64,000 nucleotides of DNA from Curtanaerobium respiraculi. GTDB lineage: Bacteria > Actinomycetota > Coriobacteriia > Coriobacteriales > Eggerthellaceae. Within the stretch, counting starts at the first letter, position 1; each line of letters opens with the position of its first letter. Position numbers and translations under genes: made by a program. Positions 46,350 through 55,334 of the stretch are shown here, in pieces. Under the pieces are notes generated by a model. The model ran no database searches, was not told the origin of the DNA, and saw nothing but the letters and a program-made list of their open reading frames with translations. The stretch lies in the NCBI RefSeq assembly GCF_024609215.1, contig NZ_JANIPD030000041.1, positions 59,784 through 123,783 on the forward strand. Reading direction: 5' to 3'.

Positions 46350-47498
46350 ATGCGTTTTTTCGGACGTAACGGCAAGGATATTGAAATGGCCTCTCGCTGT
46401 AGAGACGGGTTGTCCGATTGCGCCGATGGCGCAATCGGACATGGGGCAGGTCGGAGCATTTGGGCGCGGAACAAGTCGCAGACCGTTGCCGATGCCTGCG
46501 CATGCCCAAAAGTGTCGGTGCTCGTGCCCATATACAACACCCCCGAGCCGATGCTGCGCCAGTGCCTGGACTCCCTCGTCGGTCAAACGCTGCGCGATAT
46601 CGAGATCATCGCCATCAACGACGGCAGCACCACCAGCGTGCCTCGGGTGATTCGGGAATATGCCGATCGCGATGCCCGCATCCGCGTGCTCGACAAGCCG
46701 AATTCCGGGTACGGCGACTCCATGAACAAGGGAATCGCCATCGCCAACGGGGAGTTTATCGGCATCTGCGAGCCCGATGATTTCGCCGACCGTCGGATGT
46801 TCGCCGACCTGCATCGCGCCGCCCGTCGTTACGATGCGGACATCGTGAAAAGCAACTTCATCGAGCACTTCGACGGGGAGGATGGCAAGGCGCCGCATGA
46901 ACATCTGGCCCCCATCTTCGACGCCTTTCCCTACAAGAAGCCGTTTGCGCCCGCTGACAACCTTGCGGTCGTGCGCGTCATGCCCGCCATCTGGGCGGCG
47001 ATCTACCGTCGGAGCATGCTGGTCGACAACGGCATCCGGTTCAGCTCTACGCCGGGCGCCAGCTTCCAGGACACCGGTTTCGTGCAACAGTGCTGGATCA
47101 GCGCACGGCGCGTGGTCCTGTTGAAGAAGGGCTACCTGCACTACCGCATGGACAACGCGGCAAGCAGCAGCAAGTCCGGGGCGAAGGTCATGGCGGTCTG
47201 CGGCGAATACGAGCGCACGTTCGAGTTCCTGCGCAATCGGGGGGCTGAGGCGCTCGAGACGTTCGGCCCCATCCTGAATGCCATGCGGTTCGATGGCTAC
47301 ACGTGGAATTACGACCGCATCAGCCCCGAGCATCATATGGAGTTCGCACTCCGCTGGGCACAGGATATGCGCGAGCAGATGCAGGCCGGGCTGGTCGACG
47401 AGGGCCTGCTCAGCCCCCGGTATCGAAAACGGTTGGCCCTGCTGCTGGAAAGCCCCGAGGAATTCTGCGCCGCCCATCCGGATGGAATCGACCTATAG
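46350..47498 (+). CDS. Family 2 glycosyltransferase with unusual N-terminal extension
   Basis: 382 residues. The GT-A domain begins only at residue about 54 (VSVLVPIYNTPEPMLRQCL), with IEIIAINDGSTTS, NSGYGDSMNKGI and GICEPDDF as the nucleotide-sugar and metal sites. The last 130 residues are of the type seen in polysaccharide GT2 enzymes. The first 53 residues have no family counterpart, and their DNA contains a perfect 14-base-pair hairpin (46411-46441). Even so, the ATG at 46350 has a clear AGGAAAGG and a promoter-like TACAAT right upstream, so I kept it. Confidence 0.87.
   Translation: MRFFGRNGKDIEMASRCRDGLSDCADGAIGHGAGRSIWARNKSQTVADACACPKVSVLVPIYNTPEPMLRQCLDSLVGQTLRDIEIIAINDGSTTSVPRVIREYADRDARIRVLDKPNSGYGDSMNKGIAIANGEFIGICEPDDFADRRMFADLHRAARRYDADIVKSNFIEHFDGEDGKAPHEHLAPIFDAFPYKKPFAPADNLAVVRVMPAIWAAIYRRSMLVDNGIRFSSTPGASFQDTGFVQQCWISARRVVLLKKGYLHYRMDNAASSSKSGAKVMAVCGEYERTFEFLRNRGAEALETFGPILNAMRFDGYTWNYDRISPEHHMEFALRWAQDMREQMQAGLVDEGLLSPRYRKRLALLLESPEEFCAAHPDGIDL
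46411..46441 (+). promoter_or_regulatory. Perfect 14-bp hairpin inside the start of a glycosyltransferase gene
   Basis: TGTCCGATTGCGCC, a 3-base loop, then GGCGCAATCGGACA. It lies 61 bases into the coding region, in the part that has no protein-family counterpart. It could affect translation or transcription of this gene or be a small inserted repeat. Confidence 0.5.
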
Positions 47499-47812
47499 GC
47501 GGCTTCGGTTCGGGGGTGCAGCGAATGGGCGCGGTCCGGGTGGACGGCTGCACGGCGAGCCTATCTCGCGCCTGGTTTGGCTGCAAGCGCGAAACCGTCG
47601 TGGGATGCCCGGCCCGCCCGCGAAGAGCGGTTCGGCACGATGATCGGGCGGAACAAGGACAGCGGGTAGATGAGATGGCCGCGAACCATGAGCAACGGCG
47701 GGTTCGGATGCGTTGGAAAGATAACCACCTGCACACGGGAATCGTCAGCGCGGAATGGGTACAATGGCGGCATCGATCGCGCAAGCCGTTTCTGGCGAGA
47801 CGAAGGAGACGT
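47499..47812. other. Gap between two glycosyltransferase genes
   Basis: One frame happens to stay open throughout, but it has no recognisable residues or ribosome site. The only signals are TACAAT at 47760 and the GAAGGAGA before the next gene. Confidence 0.55.
47760..47765 (+). promoter_or_regulatory. -10-like hexamer TACAAT upstream of 47813
   Basis: GGGTACAATGG, 47 bases before the start codon. Confidence 0.4.
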
Positions 47813-48856
47813 ATGGGAAGTGAAATACCGATGGTCACCGTCATCGTTCCGCTGTACAACGTGGAACCTTATGTGGCCCAGTGCATCCAGAGCCTACGCG
47901 ATCAGACGTGGACGGATTTCGAGGCGATTTGCGTGGACGATGGCTCGTCCGACGCGTCATTAGAGGTTGCGCGCGCGACGGCGGGAGATGATCCCCGTTT
48001 CCGATTCCTCAAGCAGCCCGAGAATCGCGGTCAATCCGCAGCCCGCAATCTTGCCTTGGACCATGCGCGTGGCACCTATGCGGTCAACCTGGATGCCGAT
48101 GACTACTACGTGCCCGACGCGCTGGAGCGGCTGGTCGCATGCGTGCAGGCGGACGATCTCGACCTGCTCTTCTTCGCTGCCAGCACCTTCTATGAAACGC
48201 GCGAGCTGCATCGCACCCACCCGGAGATGCAGGACAATCGAGCCGATATCCCCGGCGTCATGACCGGCAGGCAGATCTACGTGGAATTCGAGCGGACGGA
48301 TGCGTTCCGCCCCTCCGCCTGCATGTTCATGGTCAGGCGCGATTTGATCGAGCGCGGCGGATTGCGGTTCGAGGAGGGGATCATCCACGAGGACCTCCTG
48401 TTCACCATGCAGGTGTTCCCGCTTGCGCAACGCGCGGCGTTCCTGAACGAAAGCCTGTATCGGCGGCGCATGCGGCCCGGCTCCACCATGACCACCGAGC
48501 GCGGCATCAAGAACGTCCAAGGGCTGTTCACCGTGGCGCGCAGGCTGGAGGGCTGGTTCGAGGCGAATCGCCCCGACCTGCCCCGGGATTTCCGTGACGC
48601 CTTCTGCCATCGCCTGTTCGCGACGTGGGAGATCATCGCCCGCGACCTTCCCGATCTGGATCCCCTCGTCGTCGAGGAGTATCGTGACGGCCTTTCGGAA
48701 GAAGATCGGGACGCGTTCAATCTGCACGTGTACGATTTCGCCCGCGTGTTGGATGACGCGTACAAAAGCGTGCTGGGGTCGCGCACCTATCGCGTGGGAC
48801 ATGCGATCACCGTGCTGCCCATGTGGGTGCGCAACCGCGTGAAGCTGCCCGACTGA
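47813..48856 (+). CDS. Family 2 glycosyltransferase
   Basis: 347 residues. VTVIVPLYNVEPYVAQCIQSL, FEAICVDDGSSDASLEVA, NRGQSAARNLALDHARG and NLDADDYYVPDALE give a complete GT-A catalytic core. FEEGIIHEDLLFTMQ carries the typical C-terminal acidic pair (ED). The C-terminal region has hydrophobic and basic segments. ATG 47813 follows GAAGGAGA and starts at the core, although the frame is open for 170 codons upstream. It belongs to the same surface-polysaccharide neighbourhood as its neighbours. Confidence 0.92.
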   Translation: MGSEIPMVTVIVPLYNVEPYVAQCIQSLRDQTWTDFEAICVDDGSSDASLEVARATAGDDPRFRFLKQPENRGQSAARNLALDHARGTYAVNLDADDYYVPDALERLVACVQADDLDLLFFAASTFYETRELHRTHPEMQDNRADIPGVMTGRQIYVEFERTDAFRPSACMFMVRRDLIERGGLRFEEGIIHEDLLFTMQVFPLAQRAAFLNESLYRRRMRPGSTMTTERGIKNVQGLFTVARRLEGWFEANRPDLPRDFRDAFCHRLFATWEIIARDLPDLDPLVVEEYRDGLSEEDRDAFNLHVYDFARVLDDAYKSVLGSRTYRVGHAITVLPMWVRNRVKLPD

Positions 48857-48921
48857 TATGCAGATAAGGCTCTAAGCAGCGGAAAGACCGTGGAGTCGGC
48901 GGCTTAGACCGGTTCGCTTGG

Positions 48922-48927
48922 TACAAT
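48922..48927 (+). promoter_or_regulatory. -10-like hexamer TACAAT upstream of the polysaccharide operon
   Basis: TGGTACAATATCC, 35 bases before the GTG of the first LCP gene. No clear -35 is visible. Confidence 0.45.
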
Positions 48928-48961
48928 ATCCAGGTTAATCGCGATACATAGAGAGGGCGCC

Positions 48962-50293
48962 GTGGCTAGAACGTACGGAAAGCATGCGAAGCATGCGAGT
49001 GGCAAGCCTGCTTCCAACGGAGGGTATGCTCCAAACAGCCCGAGCGAGTCGCGCCGCGTTCGATCGCAGCCAAGCCCCGCCGCCCAGCCATCCGCAGGAT
49101 CGAGCCGGGTCCCCGGCGCACGGCAGCCATACGATTATCAGCGCAACTACCAGGCCCAGCAGCGCAGGCAGCAGTCGCACTATCGCCCTGCCGCCCCGTC
49201 GTGTCCCCAGTCCGAAACGGGCATGTACTCCCGCGGCAATTACGGCAACGGGCGGGAGGTGCTCATCCCGGCGAGGAAACGGCGCCGTCGCAAGCTCACG
49301 ATCGTGCTCGCCGTCATCATCGCGCTGCTCCTATTGGTCGGAACCGCTGCCGGTCTGTACCTGCACCAGCTCGGTTCGAACATGGGGCTCGACCAGTCCG
49401 ATTCCTCTGCGGTTCAGGCGGCACTCACCGAACCGCGGGCGAACGAACCGTACTACGTGCTGCTCGTCGGAAACGACTCGCGCGAGGGGACGACATCGGA
49501 GTACGAGGCGTCCATGAGCCACGGCCAGCGGAGCGACGTGATGGTGCTCGTGCGCATCGATGCCGCGAACAAGCAGGTGACCATGCTCAGCATCCCACGC
49601 GACACCCCCTATAAAAAGGCCGACGGAACCTATGAGAAGCTGAACAACTCGTATTCCGAGGGCGGGGCTTCCGCCACCATCAAGGCGGTCGAGTCCGTGA
49701 CGGGCGCGAAGATCGCGCACTACGCGGAGATCGACTACGAGGGGTTCGAGACGTTGGTGGACAGCCTCGGCGGCATCGAGGTCGACATTCCCGTCGACTT
49801 CACCTACTCGAATGCCCTTACGGGGGAAGTGTACGATTTCAAAGCCGGCAAGCAGGTCCTCAACGGAGCCGAAGCCCAGGTGGTCGCCCGCGAGCGTTTG
49901 GTGTACGGTATCGATCAGGACAAGACGCGCCAAGATATGGTGCGCCAGATCATCAAGGCCATCATGAAGGCGGCGCAGAAGCAGCCGGTGACCCAGTTGC
50001 CGCAGGTCGCACTCGATATAGCCAATTGCGTGAAGACCGATTTCACCTCGACGGAAGCCATCGCGCTCGCGCAGGCGCTCAGCGGCGGCGTCACCGTGTA
50101 TAGCGGCACGGGACCCTATGCCGGCGCGGTCAACCCCGCCGTCGGCGGCCTGTGGTTGTGCTATCAGGATCCTGACGGCTGGGCGCGTGTCATGGAAACC
50201 GTGAACGCTGGCGGCGATCCGTCAACCGTAAGCTATATTGGCGACGTGGTCACGATAGCGGGAACGGGCGAAACGCTTACAATTACGCAGTAA
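48962..50293 (+). CDS. LytR-CpsA-Psr (LCP) family glycopolymer ligase
   Basis: 443 residues. About 100 basic and Ser/Pro/Gln-rich cytoplasmic residues lead to one membrane helix (KLTIVLAVIIALLLLVGTAAG, about 102-122). The extracellular LCP domain follows: YYVLLVGNDSREG with the conserved Asp-Arg, SDVMVLVRIDAANKQVTMLSIPRDT, then ALGGI-like DSLGGIEVDIPVDF, and the basic RERLVYGIDQDKTRQDMV. LCP enzymes transfer undecaprenyl-linked polymers such as teichoic acid or capsule to peptidoglycan. GTG 48962 follows AGAGAGG. First gene of the run of polysaccharide genes. Confidence 0.93.
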   Translation: MARTYGKHAKHASGKPASNGGYAPNSPSESRRVRSQPSPAAQPSAGSSRVPGARQPYDYQRNYQAQQRRQQSHYRPAAPSCPQSETGMYSRGNYGNGREVLIPARKRRRRKLTIVLAVIIALLLLVGTAAGLYLHQLGSNMGLDQSDSSAVQAALTEPRANEPYYVLLVGNDSREGTTSEYEASMSHGQRSDVMVLVRIDAANKQVTMLSIPRDTPYKKADGTYEKLNNSYSEGGASATIKAVESVTGAKIAHYAEIDYEGFETLVDSLGGIEVDIPVDFTYSNALTGEVYDFKAGKQVLNGAEAQVVARERLVYGIDQDKTRQDMVRQIIKAIMKAAQKQPVTQLPQVALDIANCVKTDFTSTEAIALAQALSGGVTVYSGTGPYAGAVNPAVGGLWLCYQDPDGWARVMETVNAGGDPSTVSYIGDVVTIAGTGETLTITQ

Positions 50294-50318
50294 CATTCCA
50301 TCGATGAGGGGAAACAAG

Positions 50319-51317
50319 ATGGCGAAGGCAAAACACACCATCCTCAAGGTCGCGCTGACGGCATGCCTGGCGGCTGCGCTGCTGGCTTTGGCGGCATGCG
50401 CAAAATCGGAGTCCAACGCGACCACCGACGTGCAGCAGACGCAGGACAACATGTCTAGCGAGACGAGCAAGACCGTCAACGTGAGCACCGATCCATTCTA
50501 CGTCCTGCTCGTCGGACGCGATTCCCGCGAGGGGACCCCCTACTACAAAACCGGCAATGCGCACAACTACGGCGACCGAAGCGACACGATCATGCTCATG
50601 CGCGTCGACCCGGTGAAATACCAGGTCACGCTCGTCACCGTTCCACGTGATACCAAGGCGACCCTCGACGGCGAAACCGTCAAGATCAACGAGGCTCATA
50701 ACCGCTACGGCATCGAAGGAACGATTTCGGCCGTCAAAGAGCTCACCGGCGTTTCGCCCGACTATTACATGGAGATCAAGTTCACCCAGTTCGCGGAATT
50801 CATCAACGACATGGGCGGCGTGAACGTGGATGTTCCGATGACCATGACGTTCGACGACATCCTCAACCACAATGCCAAGCTCACGCTTGAGGAGGGCAAC
50901 CATACCCTGGCTGGAAACGAAGCGCTGGTGTTCGCCCGCCAGCGCAAGCAGTACGCCGACGACCAGGATGCATGCCGCCAGATCCAAGACCGCCAGATCG
51001 TGCAGCGCATCGTCGAAGCGACGTCCGGCCAGCCCGCCGGCAACGCGGAAACCTTCGCCAACATACTGCTTTCCCAGGTGAACACCAACATGGATAAAGA
51101 CGTGCTGGTCGCCTACATGCAGATGTTCATGGCCAACGGCAAGGTCAACTCCTTCCAATCGGGCACCGGCCCGTACAAGGGCGACATCGACGAAGCGTCG
51201 GGGCTGTGGGTGGCAATCCGCGATGAGGGCACCTGGAGCCAAGTCATCGCCGAGGTCAACGCAGGGGGCGACCCCACGGACATCGTGCCCTTGCCCGTCG
51301 TGGAAAAGGGCGAGTAA
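50319..51317 (+). CDS. LCP-family protein with lipoprotein signal
   Basis: 332 residues, a second LCP domain right after the first. The N-terminus is a lipoprotein signal: VALTACLAAALLALAAC, with the lipobox LAAC at about residues 24-27, in place of a membrane helix. YVLLVGRDSREG, SDTIMLMRVDPVKYQVTLVTVPRDT, NDMGGVNVDVPM and VFARQRKQYADDQDACRQIQDRQ are the LCP motifs. ATG 50319 follows GAGGGGAA; an ATG at 50304 is also in frame. Lipid-anchored LCP proteins are less common than the transmembrane form. Confidence 0.91.
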   Translation: MAKAKHTILKVALTACLAAALLALAACAKSESNATTDVQQTQDNMSSETSKTVNVSTDPFYVLLVGRDSREGTPYYKTGNAHNYGDRSDTIMLMRVDPVKYQVTLVTVPRDTKATLDGETVKINEAHNRYGIEGTISAVKELTGVSPDYYMEIKFTQFAEFINDMGGVNVDVPMTMTFDDILNHNAKLTLEEGNHTLAGNEALVFARQRKQYADDQDACRQIQDRQIVQRIVEATSGQPAGNAETFANILLSQVNTNMDKDVLVAYMQMFMANGKVNSFQSGTGPYKGDIDEASGLWVAIRDEGTWSQVIAEVNAGGDPTDIVPLPVVEKGE

Positions 51318-51333
51318 TCCCCAGCTCCTCTTC

Positions 51334-52776
51334 GTGAGCCGCAAGAAGCGACATATCGTCTACGCTTTCCTGGCGCTTTTCGATGCCGCGATCATCGTCG
51401 CTTCCTATCTGATCTCGTCCCGGCTGTACGTGGGCTCGCTCAAGACGCTGGCAGGCTTGGATTACCTGCATCTGCCCCTGCGCTACAACTCGGGCATGAT
51501 CGTGCTCGTGGTGTATGCGTGCATACTCGTTGCGTTTTACGCGGCAACGCGGATGTACGGATCGATCTGGCTTGGCAGAACCCGGGATATGGCAAAGCGC
51601 GTGCTCATGGTGAATACCGTGGGCATCGTCGTGTTCGCGGCGGCTTTGTACGTGCTGCATATGGACGATGTCAGCCGCATGACGCTGTTCATCTTCTATC
51701 TCACCTCCACGGCGTTGGTCGTCTTCAAAGGCTGGATCACCATCCAGGTATTCTACCGCATGCGCAAATCGGGGAAGGGCATGCGGCCCGTCCTGGTGGT
51801 GGGATGCGGCAACCTGGCGCAGCATTACGCCAACGTGATCGGCAGGTATTCCGCTCGGCTGGAGCATGTGGTCGGATACGTCGTCCCCACGATGGCTCTC
51901 GCAAGCGAGCAGGAGGTTGCGCGGGATTGCCCGCTGCTGCGCGAAAGACTGGGTTTCGCCAACGAGCTCGATCGCATCCTCGAAACGCATTCGGTCGAGG
52001 AGATCATCGTCGCGCTCGAATACGATGAGTACGACAACATCCGCTTCGTCGTCGCCGCGGCCGACAAGTACGGAACCGCCCTCACGTTGGTGCCGTTCTA
52101 CAGCGACATCATCCCGCGCCGCCCGGATATCGATTCGGTGGAGGACGTCAAGCTGGTGGATATGCGCAGCATCCCGCTCGCCAAGCCGTTGTCCGCCTTC
52201 GTGAAGCGCACCCTCGACATCGTCGTCAGCATCGTCGTCATCATCCTGACCTCGTGGATCATGCTGCTGGCTGCCATCGGCGTGAAGGCATCAAGCCCGG
52301 GCCCTGCTCTGTTCAGGCAGGAGCGCACGGGCCGCCGCCGCAAACCGTTCAAGATGCTGAAGTTCCGCAGCATGCGGTTGACGGACAAACCGGTTTCCAC
52401 ATTCAAAGAGGATAAGGACGCACGGAAGACCAGGTTCGGCAGCTTTATCCGCAAGTACAGCATCGATGAGCTGCCCCAGTTCTTCAACGTGCTGGTGGGG
52501 CAGATGAGCATCGTGGGGCCTCGCCCCGTTGTGGAGAGGGAAACCCTCGCCTACCGCGACCGGATCTCCCGTTACATGCTGCGCCATCAGGTGCGGCCGG
52601 GCATCACGGGCTGGGCGCAGATCAACGGCCTGCGCGGCGATCCCTCGATCGAGAAAGCCATCGAGCGAACCGAATACGATCTATGGTACATCGAGCATTG
52701 GTCCGTCTTGCTCGATGTGAAGATATTCTTCCGCACGCTGTTCGGGGGCTTCATCAATTCGGAGAAGCTGATATGA
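51334..52776 (+). CDS. Polyprenyl glycosylphosphotransferase (WbaP/CpsE type)
   Basis: About 480 residues. Four to five hydrophobic helices (about 5-150) are followed by a Rossmann-like domain with VLVVGCGNLAQHYANVIGRY. The C-terminal bacterial sugar transferase domain (about 285-480) has KRTLDIVVSIVVIILTSW, SPGPALFRQERTGRRRKPF, KFRSMR, YSIDELPQFFNVL, GPRPV and RPGITGWAQINGLRG. It loads the first sugar phosphate onto undecaprenyl phosphate, priming the polymer. The start is uncertain: GTG 51334 is the earliest sensible codon after the LCP stop but has no clear ribosome site. Its stop overlaps the next ATG. Confidence 0.92.
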   Translation: MSRKKRHIVYAFLALFDAAIIVASYLISSRLYVGSLKTLAGLDYLHLPLRYNSGMIVLVVYACILVAFYAATRMYGSIWLGRTRDMAKRVLMVNTVGIVVFAAALYVLHMDDVSRMTLFIFYLTSTALVVFKGWITIQVFYRMRKSGKGMRPVLVVGCGNLAQHYANVIGRYSARLEHVVGYVVPTMALASEQEVARDCPLLRERLGFANELDRILETHSVEEIIVALEYDEYDNIRFVVAAADKYGTALTLVPFYSDIIPRRPDIDSVEDVKLVDMRSIPLAKPLSAFVKRTLDIVVSIVVIILTSWIMLLAAIGVKASSPGPALFRQERTGRRRKPFKMLKFRSMRLTDKPVSTFKEDKDARKTRFGSFIRKYSIDELPQFFNVLVGQMSIVGPRPVVERETLAYRDRISRYMLRHQVRPGITGWAQINGLRGDPSIEKAIERTEYDLWYIEHWSVLLDVKIFFRTLFGGFINSEKLI

Positions 52777-53573
52777 GCGAACGCCCCTCCATCTCGATCG
52801 CGGTTGCCACGCATAAGCCGTATCGCATGCCGGATGATCCGGTGTACCTGCCGCTGCAGGTGGGGAAGGCGCTGCATCCCGAGGTCGACCTGGGATTCGC
52901 GACGGATGCGACGGGGGAGAGCATCTCTGATTTGAACGGCGTGCTCTCGGAGCTGACCGCCCTGTACTGGATGTGGAAGAACTCCGATGCCGCCTACAGG
53001 GGCCTCGTGCACTATCGCAGGCATTTCAGGAGCCCCCAGGCGAAGCGGCAGGATGGCCGATTCGCGCGGATCGCGGGCGAGGATGATTTCCGCCAGGCAC
53101 TGGAGCGGGCGGATATCGTGGTGCCGGCGAAGCGCAACTACTATATCGAGACCATCGCCAGCCACTACGAGCATACGCACGCCAAAGAGCATCTGATCGA
53201 GACGCGTCGCGTGCTCATGGGCATGTGCCCTCAGTACACGCATGCCTTCGATCGGGTGATGCACGGGACGTCGGCGCATATGTTCAACATGCTGGTCATG
53301 CGCGATGAGCTGCTGGACGAATACTGCACGTGGCTGTTCCCGGTTCTGTTCGCGCTCATGCGGCGTATCGATCCGGCATCGTGCGGGAGCGAGTTCGAGA
53401 TGCGCTATCCGGGGCGCATCAGCGAGATGCTGCTGGATGTGTGGATCGCCGCGAACGGATACGCGTACACCGAGCTTCCGACAATCATCCCCGAACCTGT
53501 GAACTGGGCGAGGAAGGGCAGCGCGTTCCTCGCCGCGAAATTCGCCGGCAGCACGTACAAGAAGAGCTTCTAA
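52773..53573 (+). CDS. DUF4422-family glycosyltransferase-like protein
   Basis: 266 residues of DUF4422, found in polysaccharide clusters and often annotated as glycosyltransferase. ISIAVATHKPYRMPDD, YWMWKNSDAAYRGLVHYRRHF and HMFNMLVMRDELLDEYCTWL are its usual blocks. The start overlaps the previous stop (ATGA) and follows GGAGAAG, so the two genes are translationally coupled. Confidence 0.87.
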   Translation: MSERPSISIAVATHKPYRMPDDPVYLPLQVGKALHPEVDLGFATDATGESISDLNGVLSELTALYWMWKNSDAAYRGLVHYRRHFRSPQAKRQDGRFARIAGEDDFRQALERADIVVPAKRNYYIETIASHYEHTHAKEHLIETRRVLMGMCPQYTHAFDRVMHGTSAHMFNMLVMRDELLDEYCTWLFPVLFALMRRIDPASCGSEFEMRYPGRISEMLLDVWIAANGYAYTELPTIIPEPVNWARKGSAFLAAKFAGSTYKKSF

Positions 53574-53582
53574 GGCGCCCCC

Positions 53583-54491
53583 ATGAAACTGACCACGTTC
53601 GATATGCTCAAGAACATCCCCGCGCGCGACGGCATGGTGGAGATCGATGATAAACAGCTTCGCCGCTTGCAGGACCTTCTGCTGTGCATGCTGGGTGATG
53701 TCATCGACTTCTGCGATGCGAACGGCATCGATTATCAGCTGTACGGCGGCACGTGCCTGGGCGCGGTGCGCCATCATGGCTTCATCCCCTGGGACGACGA
53801 CCTGGATATCAACATGCCCCGCAAGGATTTCGAGCGATTCATGAAGCTGTTCCCGCTCCAGCACGGTGATGCCTACTGGGTGCATGATCCCGCCAGCACC
53901 GACCATCTTGAGCTGGGGTTCGGGCGCATCCGCAGGAAGGGGACCGCGTTCCGCACGCGCGATGACTACAGCACTGATGAGGCGGGCGTGTTCATCGACA
54001 TATTCCCCGTGGACAACGTGCCGGACAATCCCGTCGCGCGCGGCGTCCATGGAGCGGTGTCTATGGGACTCGGCTATCTGCTTTCCTGCCGCCGTTTTGC
54101 CGCGCATGAACGAGAATACCTCGCTTTGGCGGAAGGGAACGAGGCGGCGGGCCGCACCTTCCGGTTCAAGATGCGCGTGGGGTCGATCATCGGTTTCGCC
54201 TCTATCGCCGGATTGCGCACGATATGGGATGCGTGGAACTCGCTATGTAAAAACGAAGATTCTACCTACGTGACCATCCCCGCCGGCCGCCGCTACTACT
54301 TCGGCGAGATGGAGCGCCGCGATGTCATGTATCCGGCGGCAATCGCGGAGTTCGCAGGTCTGCCGGCGAAGATTCCCGCGGATGCGGATGCCTACCTCAC
54401 GCGCATGCATGGCGACTACATGACGCCGCCTGCGCCCGAAGACCGTGAAAGCCATGTAGTGTACGCTTTTGACCTGGGGTCGCTATGCTAG
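53583..54491 (+). CDS. LicD-family phosphotransferase
   Basis: 302 residues. [20 protein letters not shown] holds the LicD signature with its metal-binding acidic cluster (continuing LDI), and [13 protein letters not shown] is the second conserved block. LicD proteins attach phosphocholine, or other cytidylyl-activated groups, to teichoic acids and glycans. It therefore fits with the TagD and TagF-like genes downstream. Only a weak ribosome site is visible, 10 bases after the DUF4422 stop. Confidence 0.9.
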   Translation: MKLTTFDMLKNIPARDGMVEIDDKQLRRLQDLLLCMLGDVIDFCDANGIDYQLYGGTCLGAVRHHGFIPWDDDLDINMPRKDFERFMKLFPLQHGDAYWVHDPASTDHLELGFGRIRRKGTAFRTRDDYSTDEAGVFIDIFPVDNVPDNPVARGVHGAVSMGLGYLLSCRRFAAHEREYLALAEGNEAAGRTFRFKMRVGSIIGFASIAGLRTIWDAWNSLCKNEDSTYVTIPAGRRYYFGEMERRDVMYPAAIAEFAGLPAKIPADADAYLTRMHGDYMTPPAPEDRESHVVYAFDLGSLC

Positions 54492-54524
54492 ACTTATAAA
54501 GTCTGCAATAGAAACCGAGGGGCA

Positions 54525-55334
54525 GTGCTACAGACCCTGCAAACAATTTTACGGGACAATTGGGAATGGCGCGGCCAAATCGGGCGTCTTGCCATCTTCG
54601 ATTTGATGAAGCGATCGCGCGGCGCGGTTTTCAGCTATGCGTGGCTGTTCGTGCGACCCGCCATCTTCATCTTCGTGTTCTGGTTCGCCTTGGAGATCGG
54701 CCTGCGCGCGGGCGGGGATGCCGAATGGCCCCCTTATATCATATGGCTCGCTGCCGGCCTTATGCCCTGGTTCTTCATGGTGGACATGATGGGACCTGGC
54801 GCCAACGTGCTGCGTCGGTACTCCTACCTGGTGAACAAGATCAAGTTTCCGCTCTCCGCCATCAGCGCCATATACACGTGCTCTTCGATGCTGGTCGAGC
54901 TCGGGTTGATCGTCGGGCTGTTCGGCATGTACTTCTTCGCAGGTCTCCCTCTCGATATTTATTTCCTGCAGGTGCCGATAATCTTGCTCCTCATGTTCGT
55001 ATTCTGGGATTGCTTCTCAATCTGGACCAGCCAGCTCTCCGCGCTGAGCAAAGACTTCGCGAATTTGGTGAAGGCGATGATCCAGCCGTTCTTCTGGCTT
55101 TCCGGCATCATCTACAACACGGCGACGCTCCCCTTGGACTGGATTCAAACCGTATTGCTCTTCGACCCGGTCACGTTTTTCGTCACGGCTATGCGCAACG
55201 CGTTCTACGACAAGATGTGGTTCTGGGAGAACCCCGAAATGTGCTGGGCTTTCGTGTTCATGTTCGTCGTGCAGCTTGTGCTGATGCTGGCAGTTTATAA
55301 GAAAACGAACGAGGATGTTGCCGATGTCCTCTAG
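54525..55334 (+). CDS. Polysaccharide/teichoic acid ABC exporter, permease
   Basis: 269 residues of the ABC-2 type (TagG/RfbA/Wzm). Six hydrophobic segments are visible, including WLFVRPAIFIFVFWFALEIGL, YIIWLAAGLMPWFFMVDMM, LLLMFVFWDCFSIW and CWAFVFMFVVQLVLMLAVY. The region between segments 4 and 5 (KDFANLVKAMIQPFFWLSGI) is the usual conserved one. It moves the lipid-linked polymer across the membrane with the ATPase that follows. GTG 54525 follows GAGGGG. The end overlaps the start of the ATPase gene. Confidence 0.93.
   Translation: MLQTLQTILRDNWEWRGQIGRLAIFDLMKRSRGAVFSYAWLFVRPAIFIFVFWFALEIGLRAGGDAEWPPYIIWLAAGLMPWFFMVDMMGPGANVLRRYSYLVNKIKFPLSAISAIYTCSSMLVELGLIVGLFGMYFFAGLPLDIYFLQVPIILLLMFVFWDCFSIWTSQLSALSKDFANLVKAMIQPFFWLSGIIYNTATLPLDWIQTVLLFDPVTFFVTAMRNAFYDKMWFWENPEMCWAFVFMFVVQLVLMLAVYKKTNEDVADVL

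Noticed and set aside
47303-47812. 170-codon upstream extension of the glycosyltransferase at 47813
   Set aside because: It overlaps the previous gene's 3' end out of frame, and the GT core and ribosome site begin at 47813.
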